The notes under the pieces: generated by a model
The model's input: the letters and a program-made list of their open reading frames with translations, nothing else
Databases searched by the model: none
What the model was told of the DNA's origin: nothing
Shown here: piece by piece, positions 8,729 to 16,779 of the stretch
How the letters are laid out: the number at the start of each line of letters is the position of its first letter
Position numbering within the stretch: the first letter of the stretch is position 1
Made by a program: the position numbers and the translations under genes
Assembly: GCF_014647415.1 (NCBI RefSeq)
Contig: NZ_BMPD01000005.1
Location: forward strand, 124,001 to 188,000
From: Haloarcula sebkhae
Lineage (GTDB): Archaea > Halobacteriota > Halobacteria > Halobacteriales > Haloarculaceae
Direction of reading: 5' to 3'
Length of the DNA: 64,000 bases

Positions 8729-9742
8729 ATGTCGAACACTAACCGCGTTTACCGGCTAGCGAAGCGCCCCGAAGGGACCCCCGACCACGATACGTTCGAG
8801 CTTTCGGAGGAAGAGATACCGGAACCGGGGCCTGGCGAGGTGCTCATCAAGACGCTGTACCTCTCTGTCGACCCGTATATGCGCGATCGGATGCGTGACA
8901 GCGAATCGTACGAAGAGCCGTGGGACGTGGGCGACCCGCTCAAGGGTGCAGTCGTCGGTGAGGTCGTTGAATCTAACGGTGCACGCTTCGACGAAGGTGA
9001 CGTCGTCACCGGCGAGCTAGAGTGGGCGGAGTACGCCACGGCACCTGGACCGGTACTTACGGAGGTCAACCCGGAACTCGCACCGATTTCGACGGCACTC
9101 GGCGTTCTAGGGATGCCAGGCCTGACAGCGTACTTCGGCACGCGTGAAGTCGCACAGCCGTCCGCCGGGGATACGTTCGTCGTCACTGGGGCTGCCGGAG
9201 CCGTCGGCTCCGTGGCAGGACAGCTCGCCAAGCTCCAGGGCGCACGCGTCGTCGGCTTCGCCGGCTCCGACGAGAAGGTCTCGTTCCTCGAAGACGACCT
9301 CGGCTTCGACGTGGGCATCAACTACAAGACGACCGACGACTACCAGGCCGCGCTGGACGAGGCCGCACCGGACGGCGTCGACGCTTACTTCGACAACGTC
9401 GGTGGACCGATTACCGACGCGGTGTTCACGCGACTCAACACCGACGCGCGCGTCGCCGTCTGCGGACAGATCTCGCTGTACAACAGCGAGGACGTACCGG
9501 TGGGGCCGCGCAAGCTGACACAGGTCATCCAGTCCCGGGCGACCGTCGAAGGCCTCCTTGTCTCCGACTTCGAGCCGCGGTTCGAGGAAGGAACGAAGCA
9601 GCTCGGTCAGTGGGTCGCGTCTGGCGACATCTCCTACCGAGAAACCGTCACCGAAGGCATCGAGAACGCGCCCGACGCGTTCCTCGGGCTGTTCGAGGGC
9701 GAGAACATCGGCAAGCAGCTCGTGCAGGTCGCCGAACGGTAG
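8729..9742 (+). CDS. NADP-dependent oxidoreductase, MDR superfamily (CurA/leukotriene B4 dehydrogenase type)
   Basis: 337 residues with a GroES-like N-terminal half and a Rossmann C-terminal half containing VTGAAGAVGSVAGQLAKLQG (about residues 151-170), the dinucleotide-binding motif of zinc-free MDR reductases. The N-terminus RVYRLAKRPEGTPDHDTFEL and SVDPYMRDRM are typical of the YncB/CurA/PTGR group, which reduces alpha,beta-unsaturated carbonyls with NADPH. No zinc ligands are visible. GTG at 8726 and ATG at 8729 are adjacent; ATG is preferred. An A/T-rich region at 8640-8675 probably holds the promoter. The substrate cannot be deduced. Confidence 0.9.
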   Translation: MSNTNRVYRLAKRPEGTPDHDTFELSEEEIPEPGPGEVLIKTLYLSVDPYMRDRMRDSESYEEPWDVGDPLKGAVVGEVVESNGARFDEGDVVTGELEWAEYATAPGPVLTEVNPELAPISTALGVLGMPGLTAYFGTREVAQPSAGDTFVVTGAAGAVGSVAGQLAKLQGARVVGFAGSDEKVSFLEDDLGFDVGINYKTTDDYQAALDEAAPDGVDAYFDNVGGPITDAVFTRLNTDARVAVCGQISLYNSEDVPVGPRKLTQVIQSRATVEGLLVSDFEPRFEEGTKQLGQWVASGDISYRETVTEGIENAPDAFLGLFEGENIGKQLVQVAER

Positions 9743-9750
9743 AAAAAAGC
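9743..9750 (-). terminator. T-run after the CBS protein gene
   Basis: Read on the minus strand, six T residues lie a few bases beyond the stop of the CBS gene, between two convergent genes. This fits an archaeal U-run terminator. Confidence 0.4.
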
Positions 9751-9760
9751 GAGTCTCAGG

Positions 9761-10903
9761 TTACAGTTCGCCGAGTTTGCGGAGGAGCTGGCCGCGGTAC
9801 TCCTCGTCTGCCTGAACGCCTTTCAGTTCGAGTACGTTGCGCTCTAGCTTGTCGAGTGCGACGTTGAACGCCGTTTCGGCGCCGTAGCCTTCACCGGAGC
9901 CGGCCGCCTGGCCCTTGTTGGTCCGCAGGCGGATCTGGCACTGGATGAGCGGCGTGCCACGGAGCTTCTCCTTGTGCTCGTGGAACCGGACGTGGGCGTG
10001 CTGGACCTGCATCGCCCCGTACTTGTCCGCGACCGTCTCGATGTCCGACCGGATGTCGGCACGGGAGATCGTGTCCAGCAGCTTGATGTTCGTAATCTGA
10101 ACGTCCATGTGTTCCTCCTCGGTGTAGGTCAGCGCGCGGAGCACGTCGGTTTTCGTGAGGATGCCGGCGACGTGGGTGTCGTCGTCTTCCGGCGTGACGA
10201 CGAGCCCGGCGAAGTCGTTGTCGAGCATCCGCGCGACGGCGTCCTCGACGGAGTCGCCGAGCTTCGCCGTCTCGACAGGGCTGCTCATCACGTCGTAGAC
10301 GGGCATGTCGAGCACGCGCTCAACCTCGCCGGAGCGGTCGCCCCGCGTCGTCTTGTTCATGTCACGGACGACGACGTCGACGATGTCGTGGCGCGTGACC
10401 ATCCCAGTCAGGCCATCGTCGTCACCGAGCACCGGAAGCCGGGAGATGCCGTGTTTCCGGAGGAGATTGACGACTTGCCCGACGTTGGTGTCTTCGGACA
10501 CCGTGATGACATCCCGCGTGTAGATGTCCTCGACGCTCAGCGCGTCGAGGTTGTCGAGAACCGCATCGAGGATATCGTCCTCGGTGACGATACCCCAGAG
10601 CCCGCCCGCCTCGAACACCGGCGCGAGCTTGACACCACCCTCGACGAGGACGCGCGCGACTTCGCGCACGTCGTCGGTGCGCTCGACCTTCGGTGCCGAG
10701 CGCGTCATCGCCCCCGCTTTCGCGTTGTCCTCGACATGGGACTGGACCAGCTGTTTCTGCGTGATAACGCCAGCGTAGTCACCGTCCTCCGTGACGATGA
10801 TACCCTTGGGGTTCTCGCGTTCGAAGATAGACCGGACTTTCCCCAAGCGCTTGTTGGCGTCAACCTCGACAAATTCTCTGGTGGCGATATCAGCAATGTC
10901 CAT
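9761..10903 (-). CDS. Four-CBS-domain protein with ribosome hibernation (HPF/S30AE-like) C-terminus
   Basis: 380 residues. Four CBS modules occupy about residues 1-58, 64-118, 125-180 and 200-262, each with the GIxxxxDxL or equivalent turn (GVITQKQLV, GIVTEDDILD, GMVTRHDIVD, GILTKTDVLR). CBS pairs bind adenine nucleotides and sense energy state. The last about 110 residues (VQITNIKLLD onward) read as beta-alpha-beta-beta-beta-alpha with the pattern AHVRFHEHKE, IQCQIRLRTNKG and ETAFNVALDKLERNV. That pattern resembles the HPF/YfiA (S30AE) domain that blocks the ribosomal A/P sites during dormancy. The domain match is from memory of the fold and not from a search. The gene stands alone, convergent with the MDR reductase. 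Confidence 0.85.
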   Translation of the reverse strand: MDIADIATREFVEVDANKRLGKVRSIFERENPKGIIVTEDGDYAGVITQKQLVQSHVEDNAKAGAMTRSAPKVERTDDVREVARVLVEGGVKLAPVFEAGGLWGIVTEDDILDAVLDNLDALSVEDIYTRDVITVSEDTNVGQVVNLLRKHGISRLPVLGDDDGLTGMVTRHDIVDVVVRDMNKTTRGDRSGEVERVLDMPVYDVMSSPVETAKLGDSVEDAVARMLDNDFAGLVVTPEDDDTHVAGILTKTDVLRALTYTEEEHMDVQITNIKLLDTISRADIRSDIETVADKYGAMQVQHAHVRFHEHKEKLRGTPLIQCQIRLRTNKGQAAGSGEGYGAETAFNVALDKLERNVLELKGVQADEEYRGQLLRKLGEL

Positions 10904-11011
10904 CGTTCTTCACAGTTCGTAGATTCGACGTGTGGGGTTATCAAGGTTGGTTTAGTCCCCGGAAACCGAGAGACGAACTAAGCTTTAGGCCCTTGGATCT
11001 AAGGTGGCTGT

Positions 11012-11332
11012 ATGCTGCCTGACATCGGCGTCTTCGGCCCCTACACGTATCTGGTCACGGAGGTAATCTGGGGGAGTATCGCCCTCGTGTTGCTCTGGCG
11101 CGCGCACGCTCTCCGGATGGCGGCCAAGACTATCGCCGTGCTCTATCCGATCGCCTACGTCTGGGATTGGTACACGCTCACCGTCGGTGTCTTCGAGATC
11201 AAACTCCGAACCGGTGTCGACCTCCTCGGGATCCCGATCGAGGAGCATATCTTCATGATTGTCGTTCCCGCGCTCATCCTCGGTATCCACGAGAACCTCC
11301 ACGGTCTTTCGTCCGGGTCGAACAGCGAATAG
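11012..11332 (+). CDS. Lycopene cyclase-domain membrane protein (small)
   Basis: 106 residues with three transmembrane helices. It shows the heterodimeric lycopene beta-cyclase (CrtYc/CrtYd, CarR-like) signature: a tryptophan-rich helix end (YVWDWYT), then GVDLLGIPIEEHIFMIVVP, where the P-x-E-E motif is the hallmark of this family. Haloarchaeal CrtY is usually a double-length fusion of such units; this is a single unit. It may act with a partner in carotenoid cyclisation or may be a diverged homologue of unknown role. No other carotenoid gene is adjacent; a phytoene/squalene synthase-family gene lies 43 kb away. Function is therefore inferred from the domain only. Confidence 0.75.
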   Translation: MLPDIGVFGPYTYLVTEVIWGSIALVLLWRAHALRMAAKTIAVLYPIAYVWDWYTLTVGVFEIKLRTGVDLLGIPIEEHIFMIVVPALILGIHENLHGLSSGSNSE

Positions 11333-11337
11333 TTAGA

Positions 11338-11353
11338 AAACCGATATCGGTTT
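11338..11353. promoter_or_regulatory. Perfect 16-base palindrome after the lycopene cyclase-domain gene
   Basis: AAACCGATATCGGTTT is perfectly self-complementary and lies six bases after the preceding stop codon. It could be a dimeric regulator site for the gene at 11514 or a transcript-end structure. No second copy is seen in the window. Confidence 0.3.
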
Positions 11354-11513
11354 CAGCTGTTAATTACTGCTAAATCAGCGTTACAACTGGAAAGGTACCC
11401 ATTCACAGGAACCGTTGATTTCGCACGTTTCTAGTCCTGAAAAGACGATCTGCACTATGCAGACATCTCTCACAGTATCTATATGTGTCAGCCGAGAGTG
11501 CCGTCTGATAGCT

Positions 11514-12005
11514 ATGAGTGATACTATCCCGACACCTCACATCGAGCTGTATGTCCGGTCGATGCTGCCCGACGGCGCACACGAACGACAGGAAGCGGTC
11601 ATCGACCGCCTCCAGACGCTCGACGAGAGCGACCACATCGACGGATTCAACGTCATCGTCTGGGGCAAACAGATCGCACCGCAGTCGGCCGCCGCACGGA
11701 CGGAGGAAGGCAAGTACATCCTGAACCGCGTCGCCGAATTCAAGCAGTGGGCACTGAGCAACAACGTCTCACTCGAATCCTTCTATCAGGACACGACCGT
11801 CGATTCAGAAGTGGCGGCGTCGGCGTACGATGCCATGGCCCTACCCGTGATGGGATTGGCTGAGTACGATGACAGCGAACTCGTCCACGTCGCACCCTGT
11901 ACGAAAGACGACGCCGTCCACACGATCATGGACCGTCTCGACCGTCTCGAAGCAGGTCAGCCGCCCGCTCTCGATCAGGAGCGCGGCGGCGTGAGCGTCG
12001 TCTAA
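11514..12005 (+). CDS. Conserved haloarchaeal protein, possible HTH-type, function unknown
   Basis: 163 residues starting at ATG 11514. A TATA-like ATCTATATG lies about 30 bases upstream, consistent with a leaderless transcript, and the 33 codons open upstream of it have non-coding composition. The beginning HIELYVRSMLPDGAHERQEAVIDRL and the strand FNVIVWGKQIAP recall a haloarchaeal family often labelled HTH domain-containing, but I see no clear helix-turn-helix. The middle is helical and acidic, and the end is disordered. It converges with the winged-helix gene at 12015. No specific role can be assigned. Confidence 0.78.
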   Translation: MSDTIPTPHIELYVRSMLPDGAHERQEAVIDRLQTLDESDHIDGFNVIVWGKQIAPQSAAARTEEGKYILNRVAEFKQWALSNNVSLESFYQDTTVDSEVAASAYDAMALPVMGLAEYDDSELVHVAPCTKDDAVHTIMDRLDRLEAGQPPALDQERGGVSVV

Positions 12006-12014
12006 CGAGGGACG

Positions 12015-12368
12015 CTACGAGGACCGGACCGTCTCGATATACGACTCGAATTCGTCCGTTGCCGACAGCGCTTCGAGTACCTCGTCCGGGTCGCCGGACA
12101 GTTCGTAGCCTGGCCGTCCTTTCCCCGTCGGCGACTCCGTCTTTTCGTCGCTCAGTAGTCCCTTGTCGGCGAGTCGGCCCAGCGTCGAGATGACCTTCTG
12201 GCGCTCGACGCCGCCGAACGGCTGTCGGTCGATATCTGCGAGGTGCGCTTTCACTGTCTGTGTCACGTGGTATGAGTGGACCGGCGTTTCGCCGGCTGTT
12301 TCGAGTTCTGCAACCGCCAGTAGGACGAACTGTTCGAATACGTCCGCCGACTGGACCTGATCTCTCAT
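12015..12368 (-). CDS. Small winged-helix protein resembling the Orc1/Cdc6 C-terminal domain
   Basis: 117 residues. The pattern FEQFVLLAVAELETAGETPV, a second helix that reads TQTVKAHL, then ERQKVISTLGRLADKGLLS and a GKGRPGYEL wing strongly resembles the C-terminal winged helix of archaeal Orc1/Cdc6 initiators, but there is no AAA+ domain. It is therefore either a stand-alone DNA-binding protein or a transcription regulator of the same fold. The start ATG follows a short spacer, with tRNA-Val 270 bases upstream. The resemblance is judged from the residue pattern alone. Confidence 0.72.
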   Translation of the reverse strand: MRDQVQSADVFEQFVLLAVAELETAGETPVHSYHVTQTVKAHLADIDRQPFGGVERQKVISTLGRLADKGLLSDEKTESPTGKGRPGYELSGDPDEVLEALSATDEFESYIETVRSS

Positions 12369-12518
12369 ATGGATGACTCTAACGCGGTTAGGGCAAGAAA
12401 CTATGGGACGACGGTGTCGGCCCGCTGGCCGTATTTCGACTCTGACGGCCTAATGGTCTTATTTCGGCACTATCGAAACGCACTCGTGTCGGAACCACTG
12501 ACCCAACGATGATAGAAG

Positions 12519-12540
12519 TGGATTCGGGAGGATTGTGACC
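12519..12540 (-). pseudogene. tRNA 3'-end (T-arm) look-alike fragment
   Basis: Read on the minus strand, these 22 bases match the 3' end (T-arm and acceptor) of the tRNA-Val located 96 bases away with five mismatches. No other tRNA parts adjoin it. It looks like a degenerate copy such as is left when an integrative element leaves a tRNA target, but chance similarity is possible. The rest of 12370-12635 contains nothing recognisable. Confidence 0.25.
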
Positions 12541-12635
12541 CATGTCGAGACGGATTCACTTGTACACGACTCGTCTAGTGCGAATCCACCGGCCGCTGCC
12601 GACTCGCTTCGCTCGGGAAGTAGCGACAGTAGAAA

Positions 12636-12710
12636 TGGGTTCGGGCGGATTTGAACCGCCGGCCTCCTCCATGTCAAGGAGGTGTCATAACCGACCTAGA
12701 CCACGAACCC
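12636..12710 (-). tRNA. tRNA-Val (anticodon GAC)
   Basis: The minus strand folds as a 75-base cloverleaf. The acceptor stem pairs GGGTTCG with CGAACCC and is followed by discriminator A. The anticodon stem CCTCC/GGAGG encloses loop TTGACAT, giving anticodon GAC (valine, GUC/GUU codons). The T-arm GGCGG-TTCAAAT-CCGCC is complete. The CCA end is not encoded, as is usual in haloarchaea. No intron is present. Confidence 0.95.
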
Positions 12711-12840
12711 TCACTGCGAGGTACACCACATTGTTTCCGGTGGGTATAATTGAAGGTTTCGAATTCCGTATCGCCACGTTGTCTGTTGATTGCCCACACA
12801 TATACGTCAGTGAGTAAGGGTCCCGATAGGCTTAAGTCAA

Positions 12841-12856
12841 TGTACGGATTTGTACA
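12841..12856. promoter_or_regulatory. Candidate TRP-box operator in the trpDFEG promoter
   Basis: Two copies of TGTAC(A/G), at 12841-12846 and 12851-12856, lie exactly 10 bases apart, so they fall on one face of the helix. They sit just downstream of the TATA-like GGCTTAAG and 33-48 bases before the trpD ATG. TGTACA is the TRP box bound by TrpY in Methanothermobacter; its use here is inferred. Confidence 0.5.
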
Positions 12857-12888
12857 TCACAACACGAAAGAGTTCATTGGTGAATACA

Positions 12889-13884
12889 ATGCAAGAGTAT
12901 ATTGAACGCGTCACTGGCGGTGATGACCTGACACAGGACGAGGCTCGGGCCGTTGCGACGACTGTCTTCGAGGATGCGACCGAAGCACAGATCGGTGCGC
13001 TCCTGACGGCACTGCGGGCGAAGGGGGAGACGGAGGCCGAGATCGCCGGCTTCGCCGAGGGGATGCGTGACGCCGCTCGGACTATTCGACCCGACCGCGA
13101 AGGGCTTGTCGACACCTGCGGGACCGGTGGCGACGACTACAACACGATCAACGTCTCGACGACGAGCGCCATCGTCGCCGCCGGGGCTGGCGTCCCTATC
13201 GCCAAACACGGCAACTACTCTGTTTCTTCGTCTTCGGGGAGCGCCGACGTGCTCGAAGAAGTTGGCGTCGATATCGAGGCCGAACCACCGGACGTCGAGG
13301 AGACGATCGAGCGAGACGGCATCGGCTTCATGCTCGCGCCCGTGTTCCACCCGGCGATGAAGGCCGTTATCGGCCCGCGAAAGGAACTCGGGATGCGGAC
13401 CGTCTTCAACATTCTCGGCCCACTGACGAACCCTGCCGACGCGGACGCACAGGTGCTGGGCGTTTACGACCCGGACCTCGTGCCCGTGATGGCAGAGGCG
13501 CTGGCCCGACTGGATGTCGAGCGCGCGCTGGTCGTCCACGGCGACGGCCTCGACGAGATCGCTATCCACGGCGAGACGGTCGTCGCAGAGGTCACCGGCG
13601 ACCGGATCGCAGAATACACCATCACCCCGGAAGACATGGGGCTCAAAACACGTGATATCGAGGCCATATCCGGGGGGTCACCCGAAGAGAACGCCGCCGA
13701 CCTTCGCGGCATCGTCACGGGCGAAGTCACCGGCGCGAAGCGGGACATCATCCTCGCCAACGCCGGCGCGGCCATCTACGTCGCCGACGTCGCCGACACG
13801 CACGAAGCGGGGGTCGAGCAAGCCCGGCAGGCCATCGAGTCGGGTGCGGCGGCCGACAAACTCGACGACCTGATCGGGGCATGA
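12889..13884 (+). CDS. trpD: Anthranilate phosphoribosyltransferase
   Basis: 331 residues. It shows the PRPP-binding glycine-rich DTCGTGGDDYNTINVSTTSA stretch, the KHGNYSVSSSSGSADVLEE motif of anthranilate binding and the RTVFNILGPLTNP block, all diagnostic for TrpD. It transfers anthranilate to PRPP in the second step of tryptophan synthesis. The start is ATG 12889 (MQEYIERVTGG), preferred over in-frame codons upstream that overlap the promoter. It is the first gene of trpDFEG: its stop overlaps the trpF start by four bases (ATGA). Regulation through the upstream TGTAC repeat is likely. Confidence 0.95.
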   Translation: MQEYIERVTGGDDLTQDEARAVATTVFEDATEAQIGALLTALRAKGETEAEIAGFAEGMRDAARTIRPDREGLVDTCGTGGDDYNTINVSTTSAIVAAGAGVPIAKHGNYSVSSSSGSADVLEEVGVDIEAEPPDVEETIERDGIGFMLAPVFHPAMKAVIGPRKELGMRTVFNILGPLTNPADADAQVLGVYDPDLVPVMAEALARLDVERALVVHGDGLDEIAIHGETVVAEVTGDRIAEYTITPEDMGLKTRDIEAISGGSPEENAADLRGIVTGEVTGAKRDIILANAGAAIYVADVADTHEAGVEQARQAIESGAAADKLDDLIGA

Positions 13885-14525
13885 CGCGCGTGAAGATCTG
13901 TGGCGTGACGGACGAGAAGGACCGCGATGCTGTCGTTAGGGCCGGTACTGACGCGGTCGGCGTCATTCATGGTGTCCCGGTCGACACGCCCCGAGAGGTC
14001 GACGAGGCCACCGCCGAGAGACTCACCGACAGCGTCCCACCGTTCGTGACGAGCGTGCTGGTAACGATGCCGACCACAGTCCAGGAGGCCGTCAGGCGTA
14101 TCGACAGGATCGAACCCGACGCGGTACAGGTCCACGACGGCCTCTCGCCAGCGGAACTCGGGGCACTCGACAACCGAATCACTCAGGACATTGTCGCCGT
14201 GGTCGAGGCGGACGCGCCGGCCATCGAGGACTACGCCACCCACGCTGACGCGCTGCTCGTGGACTCTGTCGATGCCGACGGCGGCGGTGGCACGGGTGAG
14301 ACACACGACTGGGAGCGTACGCGCGACCTCGTCGACTCGTTGGACGTGCCCATCGTGCTGGCCGGTGGACTGACTCCCGAGAACGTGGGCGAGGCCGTCG
14401 AGACGGTCGCACCGTTCGCCGTCGACGTGGCGAGCGGCGTGGAGTCTGCCGGCGGCACGAAAGACCACGATGCAGTCGGGCGGTTCGTTCGGAACGCCAA
14501 GCGAGCGTCGGAGGGCGCAGTATGA
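13881..14525 (+). CDS. trpF: Phosphoribosylanthranilate isomerase
   Basis: 214-residue TIM barrel. The N-terminal TRVKICGVTDEKD is the classical TrpF motif with the catalytic Cys, and the C-terminal phosphate-binding strands LAGGLTPENV and DVASGVESAGGTKD carry the catalytic Asp and phosphate loop. It catalyses the Amadori rearrangement of phosphoribosylanthranilate. ATGA overlaps link it to trpD before and trpE after, so translation is probably coupled. The length is normal for the family. Confidence 0.95.
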   Translation: MTRVKICGVTDEKDRDAVVRAGTDAVGVIHGVPVDTPREVDEATAERLTDSVPPFVTSVLVTMPTTVQEAVRRIDRIEPDAVQVHDGLSPAELGALDNRITQDIVAVVEADAPAIEDYATHADALLVDSVDADGGGGTGETHDWERTRDLVDSLDVPIVLAGGLTPENVGEAVETVAPFAVDVASGVESAGGTKDHDAVGRFVRNAKRASEGAV

Positions 14526-16159
14526 CCCTCGATATCTCTCGCGAGGAGTTCGTCGAACACGCGAAGGCGGACCGCCCGGTCGTCGTCCGCACCGCGGCGG
14601 AACTTGACGTGGACGTGGAGCCACTGACCGCGTACGCGGCCTTGAGTGGTCGCACGAGCGACGTGGCCGGAAACGACTACACGTTCCTGCTGGAAAGCGC
14701 CGAGAAGGTCGCCTCCAGTGACCCCGACGGCGCGTTCGCGCCGGAGACGGACGATCGACACGCCCGCTTCTCCTTCGTTGGCTACGACCCGCGCGCCGTC
14801 GTCACGGTGACCGGCGACGAGAGCAAGGTCGAGGCGTTTGACGACCGCTACGCCGACCTCGTGACGACCAACGGCGGCGACGTGGTCGACGACCTCCGGG
14901 CGGCGATGCCCGACGTGGCGCTGCGGAACTTCCCGGCAATGGACCGCCAGCACCTCGAAGGCGGCCTCGTGGGCTTTCTCTCGTATGATGCTGTCTACGA
15001 CCTCTGGCTCGACGAGGTCGGTCTGGGTCGGCCCGACTCGCGGTTCCCGGACGCGCAGTTCGTCCTCACCACATCGACGGTCCGCTTTGACCACGTCGAG
15101 GACACTGTCTCGCTCGTGTTTACGCCCGTTGTCAGGCAAGGTGAGGACGCCGGCGAGCGCTACGACGAACTCGTCGCCGAAGCCGAACGGGTCGAAGACG
15201 TGCTCTCTGACCTTTCGCCGCTTTCGACTGGCGGCTTCCGCCGCGAGGACGAGATCGCCGGGCCGCAAGACGAGTACGAGGATGCCGTCGAGCGCGCCAA
15301 GGAGTACGTCCTCTCGGGGGACATCTACCAGGGTGTCATCTCGCGGACCCGCGAACTGCACGGCGAGGTCGACCCGCTGGGCTTCTACAAGGCACTCCGG
15401 GCGGTGAATCCCTCGCCGTACATGTACCTGCTGGGCTACGACGACCTAACCATCGTCGGCGCGAGCCCGGAGACGCTCGTCTCTGTCGCCGGCGACCACG
15501 TCGTCTCGAATCCCATCGCGGGGACGTGCCCGCGCGGGAATTCCCCCGTCGAGGACCGCCGGCTCGCCGGCGAGATGCTTGCCGACGGGAAGGAACGGGC
15601 CGAACATACCATGCTCGTGGACCTGGCGCGCAACGACGTGCGCCGCGTTGCCGAGGCCGGGAGTGTTCGGGTTCCCGAGTTCATGAACGTCCTCAAGTAC
15701 AGCCACGTCCAGCACATCGAGTCCACCGTGACGGGGCGGCTCGCCGAAGACAAGGACGCCTTCGACGCCGCCAGAGCGACGTTCCCGGCGGGGACCCTCT
15801 CGGGTGCGCCGAAGATCCGCGCCATGGAGATCATCGACGAACTCGAACGCTCGCCGCGTGGTCCCTACGGCGGCGGCGTCGGCTACTTCGACTGGGACGG
15901 CGACACCGACTTCGCCATCGTGATCCGCTCGGCCACGGTCGAAGACGAAGGCGACCGGGACCGCATCACCGTCCAGGCCGGGGCCGGCATCGTCGCGGAT
16001 TCCGACCCCGAAAGCGAGTACGTCGAGACCGAACAGAAGATGGACGGCGTATTGACGGCGCTGGAGGAAATCGAAGATGGGCCGGTCGACGCGGCTGGAA
16101 GTGCTGACGACGCCGAGGCTGCGACCGGAGCCGACGGCCCCGAGGAGGTGACCCGATGA
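14522..16159 (+). CDS. trpE: Anthranilate synthase component I
   Basis: 545 residues with an N-terminal Anth_synt_I_N region and a C-terminal chorismate-binding domain. Motifs are the PSPYMYLL tryptophan/chorismate site, NPIAGTCPRG, HTMLVDLARNDV, TFPAGTLSGAPK and the GGGVGYFDWDGD block with catalytic Glu/His positions. With TrpG it makes anthranilate from chorismate and glutamine, and it is normally feedback-inhibited by tryptophan. The last about 30 residues are an acidic Ala/Gly-rich tail not needed for catalysis. It overlaps trpF and trpG by four bases each. Confidence 0.95.
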   Translation: MTLDISREEFVEHAKADRPVVVRTAAELDVDVEPLTAYAALSGRTSDVAGNDYTFLLESAEKVASSDPDGAFAPETDDRHARFSFVGYDPRAVVTVTGDESKVEAFDDRYADLVTTNGGDVVDDLRAAMPDVALRNFPAMDRQHLEGGLVGFLSYDAVYDLWLDEVGLGRPDSRFPDAQFVLTTSTVRFDHVEDTVSLVFTPVVRQGEDAGERYDELVAEAERVEDVLSDLSPLSTGGFRREDEIAGPQDEYEDAVERAKEYVLSGDIYQGVISRTRELHGEVDPLGFYKALRAVNPSPYMYLLGYDDLTIVGASPETLVSVAGDHVVSNPIAGTCPRGNSPVEDRRLAGEMLADGKERAEHTMLVDLARNDVRRVAEAGSVRVPEFMNVLKYSHVQHIESTVTGRLAEDKDAFDAARATFPAGTLSGAPKIRAMEIIDELERSPRGPYGGGVGYFDWDGDTDFAIVIRSATVEDEGDRDRITVQAGAGIVADSDPESEYVETEQKMDGVLTALEEIEDGPVDAAGSADDAEAATGADGPEEVTR

Positions 16160-16779
16160 GCCCGTCACAGCCGGCTGCTGAGGCCCCCGTCAGAGAGGAC
16201 CTCCGCGTGCTGTTCGTGGACAACTTCGACTCCTTTACGTACAACCTCGTCGAGTACGTCTCCGAACACGCCGAGACCGAGGTCGTCCGAAACACCGCGA
16301 CGCTCGACGACGTTGAGGCGTTCGACCCTGACGCAATCATCCTCTCGCCGGGTCCGGGCCACCCGAAGAACGAACGGGACGTCGGTGTCACGCTCGATGT
16401 CCTCCGGGAGGTCAGCCCCGATGTGCCGACGCTGGGCGTCTGCCTGGGTCTTGAATCGGCGGTGTACGCCTACGGCGGTACTATTGGCCGCGCACCGGAA
16501 CCCATCCACGGCAAGGCGTACCCCATCGACCACGACGGGAAAGGCGTTTTTGCGGGCCTCGAACAGGGGTTCCAGGGCGGGCGCTACCACTCGCTCATCG
16601 CTGCGGACATTCCCGAGGCGTTCGTCGTCAGCGCGACGACGGAAACCGAGGACGGCACGGAACTGGTGATGGGCGTCCGCCACCGCGAGTACCCCATCGA
16701 AGCCGTCCAGTTCCATCCGGAGTCGGTCCTGACCGCGGTCGGCCACGACGTGATCCGAAACTTCCTCGCAGGTCTCTAG
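16156..16779 (+). CDS. trpG: Anthranilate synthase component II (glutamine amidotransferase)
   Basis: 207-residue class I glutamine amidotransferase. VLFVDNFDSFTYNLVEY at the N-terminus, LGVCLGLESAVYAYGG around the nucleophile Cys and the final IEAVQFHPESVLT with catalytic His-Glu are all present. It supplies ammonia to TrpE. There is a short disordered N-terminal extension of about 15 residues before the first strand, where an internal start is possible. One unusual point is LGLES after the catalytic Cys, where many TrpG proteins have LGHQA or LGMQA. It is the last gene of the operon and its stop overlaps the end of the convergent membrane-protein gene. Confidence 0.95.
   Translation: MSPSQPAAEAPVREDLRVLFVDNFDSFTYNLVEYVSEHAETEVVRNTATLDDVEAFDPDAIILSPGPGHPKNERDVGVTLDVLREVSPDVPTLGVCLGLESAVYAYGGTIGRAPEPIHGKAYPIDHDGKGVFAGLEQGFQGGRYHSLIAADIPEAFVVSATTETEDGTELVMGVRHREYPIEAVQFHPESVLTAVGHDVIRNFLAGL

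Noticed and set aside
9974-10981. Open frame of 335 codons on the plus strand
   Set aside because: Antisense to the CBS protein; His/Arg/Val-rich without domain features.
12459-12677. Possible 72-residue protein on the minus strand
   Set aside because: It runs into tRNA-Val and has no haloarchaeal protein features.
14231-15361. Open frame of 376 codons on the minus strand
   Set aside because: Antisense to trpF and trpE, both unmistakable.
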